NCBI RefSeq assembly: GCF_051622035.1
Contig: NC_135355.1
Span: 5,801,501 to 5,865,500, forward strand
Direction: 5' to 3'
Source of the DNA: Arctopsyche grandis
Lineage: Eukaryota > Arthropoda > Insecta > Trichoptera > Hydropsychidae
DNA: 64,000 nt
A program made the position numbers and the translations under genes. The notes below the pieces were generated by a model. That model saw only the letters and a list, made by a program, of their open reading frames with translations. It was not told the origin of the DNA and ran no database searches. This document shows positions 31,704 to 43,700 of this stretch, one piece after another; position 1 is the stretch's first letter; every line of letters begins with the position of its first letter.

Positions 31704-33248
31704 CTATCCAATGCCCTCGGCGATTCTCTGTGACTGTCCGAGGAATCTGCCGTCACCCCACAGATATTCTGCTAGTAATTTACCATAAATGAAGTCAACA
31801 CATATTGGTTCTAGCTCACTGATACATCCAGTAAGTCTTTTCTCAATCCATGGTTCTATTTTCTTTTCCATTGAATTAACATCAATCCGACTACGACCAA
31901 GCTTGAAAGTGAATACAGTGTCCTTCGGTGTTGAAATTTTGACTGGGTCTCTTAATCCTTCTTGTGATTTAGCCATATCTTTCTCTTTGTCTTTATGTTT
32001 CTCCTCTTCTTTATTCTCATCTTCAGAATTCTTCAAATGACTATAATCCTTAGATCCTTTTCTAAATTGATCATCGGGTGGTTGATCTGTATTTGAAGAC
32101 GGTATGTCTCCGTAGTCCCAAAGTCTTCCTCTTTGCAAACCATCACCGTCCATACTTCCATCAGCCAGGTTCACACCTCCATCAGCCATGTTCGCATCGT
32201 CCTCTTCATCATTGGAAACAATGAGTTTTTGAGCAGACATCTCTCGTGAAGCCCGTTGCTGCAAAGGTCTTTTTCTGTGCAAACCATCACTGTTCACACT
32301 TACATCAGCCATGTTTACATCTCCATCAGCCATGTTCGCATCGTCCTCTTCATTATTGGAAACAATGAGTTCTCTTTGAGCAGACATCTCTCGTGAAGCC
32401 CGTTGCTGCAAAGGTCTTTTTCTGTGCAAACCATCACTGTTCACACTTACATCGGCCATGTTTACATCTCCATCAGCCATGTTCGCCTCGTCCTCTTGTG
32501 TTAGAATACTGACTGGTTCTCTTATTTCTTCTTGTATTGGAATACTGACTGGTTCTCTTATTTCTTCTTGTATTGTCAAGACAGTCTTTGTTTTGGTGCT
32601 GTTACATTGAGCTGATATGTGCCCAAACTCGTTACAATTGAAACAACGAGTTCCTCTCGTCTTAAACCTACAGTCGGCTGCTAAATGACCACGTCCACCA
32701 CAATTGTAGCATCGTGAACTCAGTCTTTCTCGGTTTTCACGGTTTCTCACGGATCCCGTCACCCTGGGTTCGTCGTCTGGTGTTTCACCGGCCCCACTTG
32801 AATCGGAGTCAATGGGCCCTGCTTGTGCAAGCATTTCTCGTTCTTCAAAGACGAGCTCTTCGTCATCCCACTGGAACTCTTCTATCAGTTTCTGCTTAAG
32901 GATAGTCCATGATGTAATTATCCCTTCTGAATCCAGGAACATTCTCGCTGTTCCTACGCAATATATTCTCCCGTAGACCAGTTGCTCCAGGGGCGTCCAG
33001 TGGAAGAACTTCGCAAATTCTTCCATGCGCACAATCCACTGGCTGATTGGCACACCGCCGATCCCCTTAAACCGTGGCGCGTATGTCTCGAATTTGTCTC
33101 TGTCAAAATATGGCACTTCGTCTTCTTCTTCCTCTTCATCGTCGTCGTCATCATCTTCGTCTAAGTCCGCGAACCTCTGCATCTCCACGACAGTTAACCG
33201 ACGTAAAACTGACGCTGACATTGGCGCTATCGTCTTGGATATCATCAT
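31704..33248 (-). CDS. gag: Gag protein of LTR element with C-terminal PWI-like segment
   Basis: 514 residues, uninterrupted. An acidic N-terminal run (D/E 30-43) precedes a retrotransposon capsid-like region (about 45-140: FKGIGGVPISQWIVRMEEF, LKQKLIEEFQWDDEELVF). Two CCHC zinc knuckles follow at 180-215 (CYNCGGRGHLAADC and CFNCNEFGHISAQC), which in such proteins bind genomic RNA. Residues about 255-390 hold two near-identical repeats of about 48 residues (NMADGDVNMADVSVNSDG, HRKRPLQQRASREMSAQ) and a diverged third. A Lys/Glu-rich stretch near 405-425 leads to residues 443-496, which resemble the beginning of an RBM25-type PWI domain (MEKKIEPWIEKRL, CVDFIYGKLLAEYL; PWI at 466-468). The last 18 residues diverge. 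Upstream Met choice is by ORF length. Confidence 0.8.
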   Translation of the reverse strand: MMISKTIAPMSASVLRRLTVVEMQRFADLDEDDDDDDEEEEEDEVPYFDRDKFETYAPRFKGIGGVPISQWIVRMEEFAKFFHWTPLEQLVYGRIYCVGTARMFLDSEGIITSWTILKQKLIEEFQWDDEELVFEEREMLAQAGPIDSDSSGAGETPDDEPRVTGSVRNRENRERLSSRCYNCGGRGHLAADCRFKTRGTRCFNCNEFGHISAQCNSTKTKTVLTIQEEIREPVSIPIQEEIREPVSILTQEDEANMADGDVNMADVSVNSDGLHRKRPLQQRASREMSAQRELIVSNNEEDDANMADGDVNMADVSVNSDGLHRKRPLQQRASREMSAQKLIVSNDEEDDANMADGGVNLADGSMDGDGLQRGRLWDYGDIPSSNTDQPPDDQFRKGSKDYSHLKNSEDENKEEEKHKDKEKDMAKSQEGLRDPVKISTPKDTVFTFKLGRSRIDVNSMEKKIEPWIEKRLTGCISELEPICVDFIYGKLLAEYLWGDGRFLGQSQRIAEGIG

Positions 33249-33394
33249 CGTCGTGTGGCGTGTTCGCTAACGTGACGTCACCGACGTCACGGGCTTCCGC
33301 ATTCTCGTCATCGCGCGCGCGTCCTAACCTCAACTGTCAAAACTCCGCGTCGTCGTCTGACCGCTTCTGGCTGTCACTCGAAATGTCTTCAGGC

Positions 33395-33413
33395 ATCCCG
33401 GACAAAGCCCCCA
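33395..33413 (-). promoter_or_regulatory. Primer-binding site, tRNA-Pro-like
   Basis: The minus strand reads TGGGGGCTTTGTCCGGGAT within a few bases of the 5' LTR. This resembles the complement of a tRNA-Pro 3' end, with a small central difference. Confidence 0.6.
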
Positions 33414-33419
33414 AATATA

Positions 33420-33590
33420 GGATCCGGATGTGAAGGATTCCAAGTGAAACGCGCAGATTAAGTCAGAACTATTTATTGTACACGCTCTTCGGGCTTGTCC
33501 TCCAACAAGTGACCATAACAACACGCATCCGGTCTTTCCCAGGCATACCACACACACTCTATCTCGGCTCGTTTAAAAATCAATTCTACA
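33420..33590 (-). repeat. 5' LTR of the gag-only element
   Basis: Same length as, and no visible difference from, 30,215-30,385; it carries the promoter end of the element on the minus strand. Confidence 0.85.
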
Positions 33591-33604
33591 TATATATATA
33601 TATA

Positions 33605-35139
33605 TGCATTTATAGGTATATAAGAAAAAAACACTAATCACATCATATATACATGAAAAAATCAACAAAACCACCATGATAGAAATCCCACCTACATTCA
33701 TATATGAAAGAAACGTTTCGACTTTGACACAAATTCTCGGTTTTCTCGACGTATTTTCATTGTAGGGTAAGTCGATTAAGCTTTTTCGCGCGAACCGCAC
33801 AAATATCGCATTCCACACACGATCGAAAATTAATTCGAAACGAATAATTGACGCAACTGTATTGTAATATTTCGGCGTCGGAGGTGTAAAGAATCTCGTG
33901 ACTCGCGAACGCATTCACCGATTTGAACTTTTCTCTTGCGACCGCAAGTCATCATCATCCGTCCGCTGATGATGGATCGAAAAAGTTCTCCCTCGACGAG
34001 GAGAGCTTCGCAAACTTTCAATTGTCAATTGTGAAAGTGCGAGTGAGCGAACACGACTCGAGAGTGCTAAGATGGCCATCTCAACAACAGCGGCATATTG
34101 CTAACGCCGCAAATCCATCGTACGAAAGTCGACAAATCATTGCCACCACACACACAACCCCGAGACCGATTTTGACGATCGACGTTGAAAGCGACGTGAT
34201 GAGCAATTTAAATAACCGAAAAGAAAGCGAAATTAAATATAGATAGTGTGATTAAACTGAAACGCATTATGAATACTGATGGATGCTTTGTAATAGGAAA
34301 TTAAACTTTCTTTATTATTTCATACGCATCATATTTTATGCGCTGATGACTCCACTTAAACCGGGGTCAATAACATTTTTTTTGTAATTATGTATAACGG
34401 TTTGCTGAAGTCAACAGTGCTTAAACAATGTCTATGTACACCTGTTGTGCTCCTTATTATACCTAGTTTGTTTCATGGAAGAAAGCACTTGCAAACATTT
34501 GATACAATTCTGCTAAATTCGACAGATTTTAAATGTACTGTTAGTATAATATAATATTATATTCAGTTATAAGTTTTATAAATTAAATGAAAATTATAAT
34601 ATTTAGTTCATATGATATGTGACTTTTAAAACTATTTCAAAATATAATAAATTTTGATATCATCTTAATTTTATTCATTTTCAATACATAAGATTATGTT
34701 TTAATGAGATTAGTATTTATTTATTCGTGTATACCGTTACCCTTCTACGTTTGGGTAAGCATGTCATTCAAGTGATTACAGTGGTTCCGAAACTTTTTAA
34801 ATTATGACGCAAAGTCTAAGTTTACTTAAAATCTAACAATTACGTTAATTATATTAATCTCGACATTAGGCAATATTTTTTCCTTTCAAGCTATAAAGTT
34901 TTTATTACAATCTTTTTATTTTAAAATATATATGGATTTAATTTAGGTTTTTTGTACCATTCTTTATTAATTAAATCAGTTTGGTACATTTGTTGGTTTG
35001 AGCCTTTTTATTTATTTATTTAATAGCAAATTGCTAATTAAAACATATAACCAAAGTTAAAAAATATTACCAACTAAAATTAATAACTATAATATAATAT
35101 ATCGTACATATACATTTTAACTAATATACTTACATCTTC
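33605..35139. other. Intergenic stretch
   Basis: 33,690-34,250 is GC-richer, with short ORFs on both strands lacking recognisable domains or clear splice sites; it could be regulatory DNA or an untranslated exon. The rest is AT-rich and featureless. Confidence 0.4.
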
Positions 35140-36410
35140 AACAGAGGTATTCGTTAACACCTTTCAAGAAGGCATTAATTAACCTAATAAACCTCTAATG
35201 TTTTCAGGAAGGGCATTATAGAATTTAACACCTCTGTGGAAAACACCTCCTGTAGTTCTTGCTTTCTTTAATCTACCTATAATTAATTTATTCCTATTTC
35301 TTATATATGTACATATGTAGATATGTATATATTATTCTACATATATTCTATTATCAATCGCCAGTTATTTCGGATGTATACTGATCTCTTGAGTTTGGTG
35401 CATCCGCTCTAAAATCGCCAGATTAACAGAACGGCAGCTTTAAACGTAATTCTAATTTTCTCGAATGATAGATTGCACATCAGATGACGAGTAACCTTTC
35501 GATGTGCACAGATGCAATTATTAAAATTGAATTGGATCTTTCTGGCGAGTTTAATAAGGCAAGATTCGGAACATATCGAATCTTGCCTTATACAACTCGC
35601 CTGAAAGATCCAACTCAATTTTAATAATTACAATTTTAATAATTGCATCTGTGCACATCGAAAGGTTACCGGTCATCTGATGTGCAATCTATCATTCGAG
35701 AAGATGAGAATTGCATTTAAAGCAGCCGTCCGTTAATCTGTCGTTCAATTTGTCTGGCGATTTTAGAGCGGATGCACCGCATCCTGATCTCTTAAGTGGA
35801 CTGTGAGGTTCTTCTTGAGATTTCTGCCTTAACGGTTTCCATTTTCAAGTTCTTTTTAATTTCTTCGTTTACAACAAACCAGGAGGCGTTTACCAGCATT
35901 TTTAAATTTTTGGACAGCAATCATTTTTATGATTTCTAAGTTTGAGATTGATGCAGTACCCCATATTTGTAGTCCATATATCTATATTGGCTTCAGTACT
36001 GTATTATATATAGATATGTTGTTTTAATTTATTGACATTTTTAAGCAGTAACCAATTACACAGAATAATTTGCGTAGTTGGATTCCGAGCTGTTTTCTTT
36101 TGTTCTACGTGTGTAAATATGTTGTTTCCATCTCAACCTTCGGTCAAAGTGAATCTCTAGATATTTAATCGATTACTTTTGTGAGTTTGTTTTTTATTCA
36201 GCTCTACTCCCGGACAAGTTCCTTTTCTTAAAGTAAAGGTCAAATGTGTGGATTTGTTTCCATTGGCTGAATAAATGGTGAATAAGAATTCGCCATTTAT
36301 TCAGCCATTCTTGCAATTTATTGAGGAATGAATTTGATTGAATATTTTCTTAATTTGCAGATACACCTGGCGTCGCCCAAGTATATACTAATATACTGTT
36401 AAGATCAATT
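35140..36410 (-). pseudogene. Degenerate LINE reverse-transcriptase remnant split by a MITE
   Basis: The minus strand of 35,795-36,410 reads, with stops, ARMAE, YLHT, KRKQLGIQLRKLF, YNTVLKPI and YGLQIWGTASISNLEII, a jockey-type RT C-terminal region. 35,140-35,300 gives GGVFHRGVKFYNALPENIRG, the motif also seen at 28.8 kb. The foldback MITE at 35,391-35,784 lies between them. The two parts may come from one or two LINEs. Confidence 0.6.
35391..35784. mobile_element. Foldback MITE family 1, copy 2, with 9-bp TSD
   Basis: 394 bp, bounded by GAGTTTGGTGCATCCGCTC and the reverse of GGATGCGGTGCATCCGCTC. The perfect 9-bp duplication TGATCTCTT lies at 35,382-35,390 and 35,785-35,793. The arms are long inverted repeats. 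It has a single copy of the central palindrome that is amplified at 3,922-4,577. Confidence 0.85.
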
Positions 36411-37704
36411 AATATGTAAAACAAGTACCACTATAACAACGAATATTCAAAAAATCTGTCTTAATAATGGTTGGTATATAATGTACATATATATATACAT
36501 AGCTATATAAAAACATTTTAATGTATTTTTTTTTTTATTTGGTAGTATTAGCAGGACTACATATTCTGATTGTCATGTATTACGGATTACATTACGTATC
36601 GAACAACCATTTAAAATCATTTTTTCCTAATAAAGGAAAAGTTTCTACGTGATATGTAAGTATTTTTATTTGAATTTACTTTAGTTTCGGTTGGTTTTAA
36701 AAATTTTATTTATCAAATTTTTTCCATGAAAGCTTTTACTCAAAACTCTCTACGATTAGTCAAAGTAATTTCAATGACACATTGATTAAACATTTTCCAT
36801 TGAAAGTTCGATCGATCGATCAATTACAAGGATGACATCCTTTAACGCTCGCCCGAGGCGAAAAGAAGCCGGTGAAAGCCATTCACATTATTCTCGCAGA
36901 TTCAAGCATGCAAAATAATAAAATAAAAACAGTTATCCATTGGAAGCGGCAGTGAGCAATAAAAAATGTAATGGAAACGGAACGTTTGAGTTCGCTAGAT
37001 CGGGGTGACGACGACCGACCGACGCGACGCAACGGAATAAATTTGAAAAATTTGCAAATAATCCACAACAATAATAAGCAGAATACGATGTGGTCCATCC
37101 CTACCAATCGGAAAATTATTCGAAGCGGCCAAAAGATGATGCGGCCCGAGATGTTCAACAGTCGAGTGCGCGACGCGGCCCGGGTTCGACATACATATTG
37201 TACACCGACACCGATATGACGTTCCGTATCACACACGAGCAGAAATCTGCACTCATAAAACTGTCATAACATCAATAGAACCCATGGTACTTATGTTACT
37301 TATAGAAAAATAAAAATAAATGAAATACCGCCAAATGTTTACAATAAAACTTCAAATGTAAAATATTTACTTATACTGTAGATGTAACGTAAATGAAAGC
37401 TGTAGTATTTTTATAATTTTTTAAGTGTAAATGATAAAAGCGAGTGTGTAAAGTGTCACGCGGAAGTACATGCATACATATAACGAAAACTCGTTTGTGC
37501 ATAGCTCGTCGGTCTCCGTGCACGTTTTACTGTTACAGATATAAAATACAAAACAAGTTGGCCTGGTATTCCGTTCCGAATACCGTCACAAGGTCTCTGT
37601 CAGTGAATCTTCAAAGTTTGTCACCGAAAAAGTAACATACATACATAAGGTCTGAAAGGGGCGCGGGTTTCACGCTGGGCCGCTCGATCATCTCTCTGTC
37701 CGAA
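36411..37704. other. Upstream region of the Spätzle gene
   Basis: AT-rich to about 36,830; then 36,835-37,240 and 37,440-37,704 are GC-richer and probably contain promoter and 5' UTR. An arthropod-type TCAGT initiator occurs at 37,600-37,604 but no downstream element fits. An 82-codon ORF at 36,971 has no recognisable domain. Confidence 0.35.
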
Positions 37705-40700
37705 ATGTTTTCGCAAAAGTTCTTCCTCCTATCGGTACTGTTATTGAGTGTCGAATCGTCCTTGTCTCAGAATGCAGAAGATGTGACACCAACGTCACCG
37801 TCACCGAACCTTCAAAATCATCGACAGATTGCGGACGAATCGATTCCGACCAAGGACGACAAAATACACAACATCGACCCGAACGTCATCACGAATTCCC
37901 ATCGACCTCAATACTACGACAGCAAAATCGAAGAGTTCCCTTCGAAGAACAGAGACACCCTCGATAAAATCGACATTGTAGTACCGGACGCGAAGCACGA
38001 AGCGATTGAAAACAACGAAAGCTTCGACGAGAGCGTAGACGTTGAAGATAACAGCGCGGACGACGAAGAAGAATACAAACCGACCAATCACTTCAGGAAC
38101 AAGCAGAACCTGATCAAATCGGTCCTTGTGAAAGTATTCGAAAGGAACGACCAGAAGAGAATGTTCGCTGAAGTTCTGCCAATTCTGAAAATGTTAACCC
38201 CGGCCCAGAGGTTGGTGATGTCGTCTTTAGTGACGAGACAAGTGACGGCAGATGCCAGAAATCCTGCATTAACTTTGCCACAGGTTAGTTGTATTCAACT
38301 CCGTTTATTTTATCAACTTTCCAATCGAACGTGTATTTAGTACCGTTATTATTAAGTAGCCACGTGCGATATGTATACCATCGATTTCATTTTAAAATTA
38401 ATCAAACAAATGATACGGTTATTTGGAATTCAGGTTTTTTCACCAGATGTAATGCAGAGCAAGTCGTTCAAGGTTGCGCAGTGAACCGATTTCTTCGGTC
38501 AAGAAACTCGCTAATTATCTTTTTCCTCATTTCTTTGGTTTAATTTGCATAATAGCAGTTCACATGATAATTATCTCCGACGTGACTCGGTTGCCGATCT
38601 GAAAAACACAATCAATGAACTTTTGTTGTATTTTTTAATGCTGTGATTTAATTCCAATATATTATACATGTATAGATACATATATTATAATATAATGGAA
38701 TTTATTGAGTAACATTTGGAGTTAAAAGGCGCTAAATTATTCATACGATCAATTGAAACATTTTACATTTCAATTATTTAAAAATGAAAAACTTTTATAA
38801 GATCATTAGGTTTTAAATCAACAGATTATACCTAATGTATGCATTGAATATTTTATGAAAATATGATACAAATTAATTAAATTTCTAAAAGCTATTATAC
38901 ATTTAAAATTTGATTGGAAATGAAATCAATTACATTTCTTTTATATTCAATCTACTCACTTAAAAATAATTGTGTAATATTCAGACGTGCCCTACGAACA
39001 AATTAGCATAATTGAGATGTTGAAAGTGATTAATTTGAATCAATTAAAATGCAATTCGGATTGTAAAGCTTTTGGAAAATCACTTTGGCCTCATTCTAAA
39101 ATAGTGTAAATGATGATAAGCTCATGTGATATTGATCTTAACATATTTATGTAGATACATTTTTGTTGTTACAATTACAAACCAATTACATATTTTGTTG
39201 TTACAATTTACGTTTTATTATTTTAAGTCACACGTTTTTGTTTGTGGGAAGAGGGTAAATCGAAAATAACGAATTTTGGAATTTGAAAACAGCTTGATTT
39301 GGAAAAGACGTTTTGTGTCATGAAGAATCCGTTTATTTATAATATAAAAATCCGGAATTGATAATATAAAAATCCTAAAAAAATATTTGTACTGCCGCAA
39401 GCCCATACAAGTTTGTAAATATCGTAAATTTTACCGATTTTTTTCAAAATCGATCAAAAAAAAAAAAAATTAAGTAAATAGAAGACGTTGGATGGAGAGG
39501 TGCTAGAAATAGTCAAAAGATTTAAATACCTGGGTACTTGGTTAAATGAGGAGATGGACCCAGATGAAGATTTGAGAATCCGCATCGATATGTCTAGAAC
39601 AGCGTTTATCAAAATTAAGGCGGCGCTTACAAACAAGTATTTCAATCTTCGTACGCGTTTGAGATTCGCGTAGAGCTACGCCTGGACAGTGTTGCTGCAT
39701 GGATGTGAAACGTGGACTCTGAAGACCAGGATGATCAGCCGCATCGAAGATTTTTATATTTGGGTCTACAGGCGTATGCTGAAGATCCCATGGAGCAAAA
39801 AAGTCACAAATGAAGCTGTCCTCAGCATGATAGGGAGTGGCGGAGAACTCGTTTCTGTCATCAAGCGGAGAAAGATGAAGTACCTTGGACACATGACACG
39901 GGGTCCAAAATACGAATTTCTCCGTTTGATAACCATGGGAAAAATAGACGGCAGAAAAGGGATCGGCAGGAAGAAGTTGTTTTGGCTTCGAAACGATATG
40001 AGCGCCGAAGAGTTATTCCGAGCAGCTGAAGACCGATGTGAATATCTGAAAATAAGCGACGAGGTGGTTGCCAACGTCCGGATGTGGACAAGGCATTAAT
40101 AAGAAGAAAATAGAAGACGTGAAAAATGCAATGCGGTGCAAACGATCGAAAAACGCCAGACAGACTGAACCACAGATTAACGACACGTGTACCTGATGCG
40201 TGCGCACTGCTCGCACTTACACTATGCAAAATCTACCCGAAGTCCCGAAATACCTACCCTGTATACGTTCTGTGCTTCTGATACTTTGGTTCCGAATTTT
40301 TCCTTATTAAATTATTAAAACGTCGCCAGAAAGATCCAACTCAATTTTAATGATTGCATCTGTGCACATCGAAAGGTTACTCGTCATCCGATGTGCAATT
40401 TTTCATTCGTGAAGTCGAGAATTGCGTTTAAAGCAGCCATCCAGTTAATCTGTCTGGCGCTTTTCGATCGTTTGCACCAAACCCGAAAAATGATGTGTTA
40501 GGAACATTGATAATGGACTAAATGGATAAAGACGTACTAATACTGGCGATTATGGTACGCTATATGAAATTTCAAGTGTTTTTCGTGCTTTAGCAATGCG
40601 AAGAAGCATCTCATGTGAGGTTTTAAAATGTAAAATTGTTGTATTGATATGATGAATTAAAAAAAGAAACTGGTAAACGGAACTTGAATTTAAAAAATAC

Positions 40701-43700
40701 CCTCTGAAAATCGGCAAAATTTACAATTTTCACAGTGCAAATACATATATATATATATATATATTTTTTAAATTTTTAAATGACACAGAACGACTTTTCT
40801 GAATTGAGCTGTTTCCGAATTCCAAAATTCGCTGTTTTCGATGTACCCCATTGAGACAACCAACCCCATCACGTACATATGTATAACAACCAACCAAGAG
40901 CCATACTTACAAATTGCCACATGTGCAATATATTTTTAAAACGATTGATTTGAATAGTTATAATCATTTTATAAATCACATATTTATATACGTAGATAGA
41001 TATAGATCCAATCTGCAATTTCCAAAATAAAATCTAAATTATTATAAAGAGGTAAAAACACAAAACTAAAAAGTATAACCATCAAGCTTCAATTTTATGC
41101 GTTTTATTATATTAAAAAAAATAATGTGTCAAAAAAATTGAAACCTCTTTCCATATTTTAAAATAACTTTAAATAATTAGCAAAAAAAAAACAAATACAT
41201 ATTTCCCTGCAAGATCAAGATTAAAACGTATACATGTCACGCAAATTACGCCAATTAAAAGCGCACAATAAAACGCAAATTAATGCCACCTGAGTTGCAA
41301 AAACGATATTAACCTTATTCGGCGACAATCAGCACTTTTGTGCGGTCGATCGCATAATTGAATAGGGTCATATGAAAATGTGCGAAAATCGAACCGGAAA
41401 CCCGAGATATATGAAAGTGCACAACTCTTAAGTGTGACATTCGGTCGTTTGTTTACCAACAATGGTTTGATGAGACATCGCGAGAGTACACATACATACA
41501 TACATACATACATATGTGTTATATGTGCCGCGAAATTGAACGTGATCAATGGAATGTTGATTGGTGGGTTTGAAACTCCTGCCCACGAGGAAAATGGGAC
41601 ACGTAAATGGCGTTCTAGAGAGCCATTTATAAGGTTGATTCGATGAAAGTCGATGTGTAAAGCTGGAAGCGATTGTGGGTCACGACGGAGACCCAAGTCT
41701 AGAAGTGCTGGTACCCATGGTTCGTCATTACCTCGACCATACTAAGATATTGGTTCGATCGATTTATTGTTTTCTATTGAAGAGTGATTTGATTGGATTT
41801 TCACTATGTGTATGAAACGGGTTATTTCGCTTCCAATACTTTTCTCCTTTCCTTCGAAAACTTTGTTATAATTAAACTTTCCTCGGTCATGAGAGTTACT
41901 GTTATGATCGTAAATTTATATACATAGTAGGTATTGAATTTGCAGCGTAATTGATATCAGATATTATAATTATATCACGAAGTATCAATATCAATGATGG
42001 CCTTGCTCTTTTATGAATAATTTTCAGATAAATTATATTGAGATATTCAATGAAAAATAATATTCTAAAAAAACTGCAGAAAGAAAATTTGAATTGAGAA
42101 GAATGGAGACTATACAGCAAAAATATCCATATAGAACAGTTTTAAGATGCTGTCAATATAAATTAGATATACATATTAAGTATATTCATATGGAAAGTGA
42201 ACGTGGAGTAAATTACATTTTAGTAACAATATTGTATCAATATTTATATATTTATTTAATATTTTATTTAATATTTTCCATCCTATCAATAGTGAGTCGG
42301 ATTGCTTAAAATTACAATCCGACATTGATATAATATCTGAATGGTGTAATGTAAACCTTATGCATCTCAATATTTCTAAATGCTTCTCAATAGAATAAAT
42401 TGTAATATCTAGAAATTTTATTAAAACATTGTATATATATATATATATACCTATAAATATTGATATTTGAAGAATATTTGAATACAAAATTAGATTAATT
42501 AAATAAAAAAAATAATTTAAGAATAAATTGTAATATCTAGAAATTTTGACACTTTCCAGAAATCGTAACCTAATTGACTTTACTTACAATATTAATAACG
42601 TAGATCTTACAGCAAAAAATTGTGCCAGAGACTTAGGTATACTTATAGATTCCAAACTATCATTTAATGAACATATTAATCATATTGTTACTAAATCTTA
42701 TAAACTATTGGGATTTATTTGCCGAGTTGCGAAGCCCTTTAAGAATCCCCATACTCTGATTCTACTCTATTACAGTTTAGTTCGTAGTAATATGGAGTAT
42801 GCCTCAATCATATGGTCTCCCTATTACCAAACTCACATTGAGCACTTAGAAACAATCCAGAAGCGTTTTTTGCGCCATTTATCCTATAAGACTTGTCCTA
42901 TAAAACTGTTACCATCTTATAATGACAGACTTTCTTTTTTCCATATTGCAAGTTTGTCTCAGCGTAGAAGGGTTTCTGATTTGTTAATTTTATATAAGAT
43001 TGCTAATGGTATTCTTGACACGTCTGTTTTAAGCGAGATTAATTTTAACGTTAATGCCCGATTCACCAGATGCACAAATCTTTTTTATCCACCTATTTGT
43101 CAAAGCAACACCTCTTTCAATAGTGCAATCGTTCGTATATGCCGTATTTACGATAGCTTAGATGATTGTCCTGACCTCTTTAGAGACTCTTTTAGTATTT
43201 TTAGGACAAAGGTGAAGAAAATAATATGTGGTTGATTTGCTTCTTCACCCTTATAGTCTTTCTTTTTCTTTTTTACTTTATCTGTATCTTTTTCTTTATC
43301 TGTTTCTTTTCTTTTTTTTTAAATTTTGATGTTTTTGTAATTTTACTTTTTTATATCACCATGTGGTGCTCACTGTAAATGGAATATTATATTTTTATTT
43401 ATGTTTATTATTATTTTTTGTCTCATTATACAACTTTCTTTTTATATTTTATTCTGTATGTGTGCCTATTTAAATAAAATAAAATAAAATAAATAAAATA
43501 AATAAAATAAATAAAATAAATAAAATAAATAAAATAAATAAAATAAATAAAATAAATAAAATAAATAAAATAAATAAAATAAAAAAATAAATAAAATAAA
43601 TAAAATAAATAAAATAAATAAAATAAATAAAATAAATAAAATAAATAAAATAAATAAAATAAATAAAATAAATAAAATAAATAAAATAAATAAAATAAAT

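Noticed and set aside
36971..37236. 82-codon and 117-codon ORFs upstream of the Spätzle gene
   Set aside because: Antisense overlap, no domain and no conserved features; more likely promoter or 5' UTR DNA.
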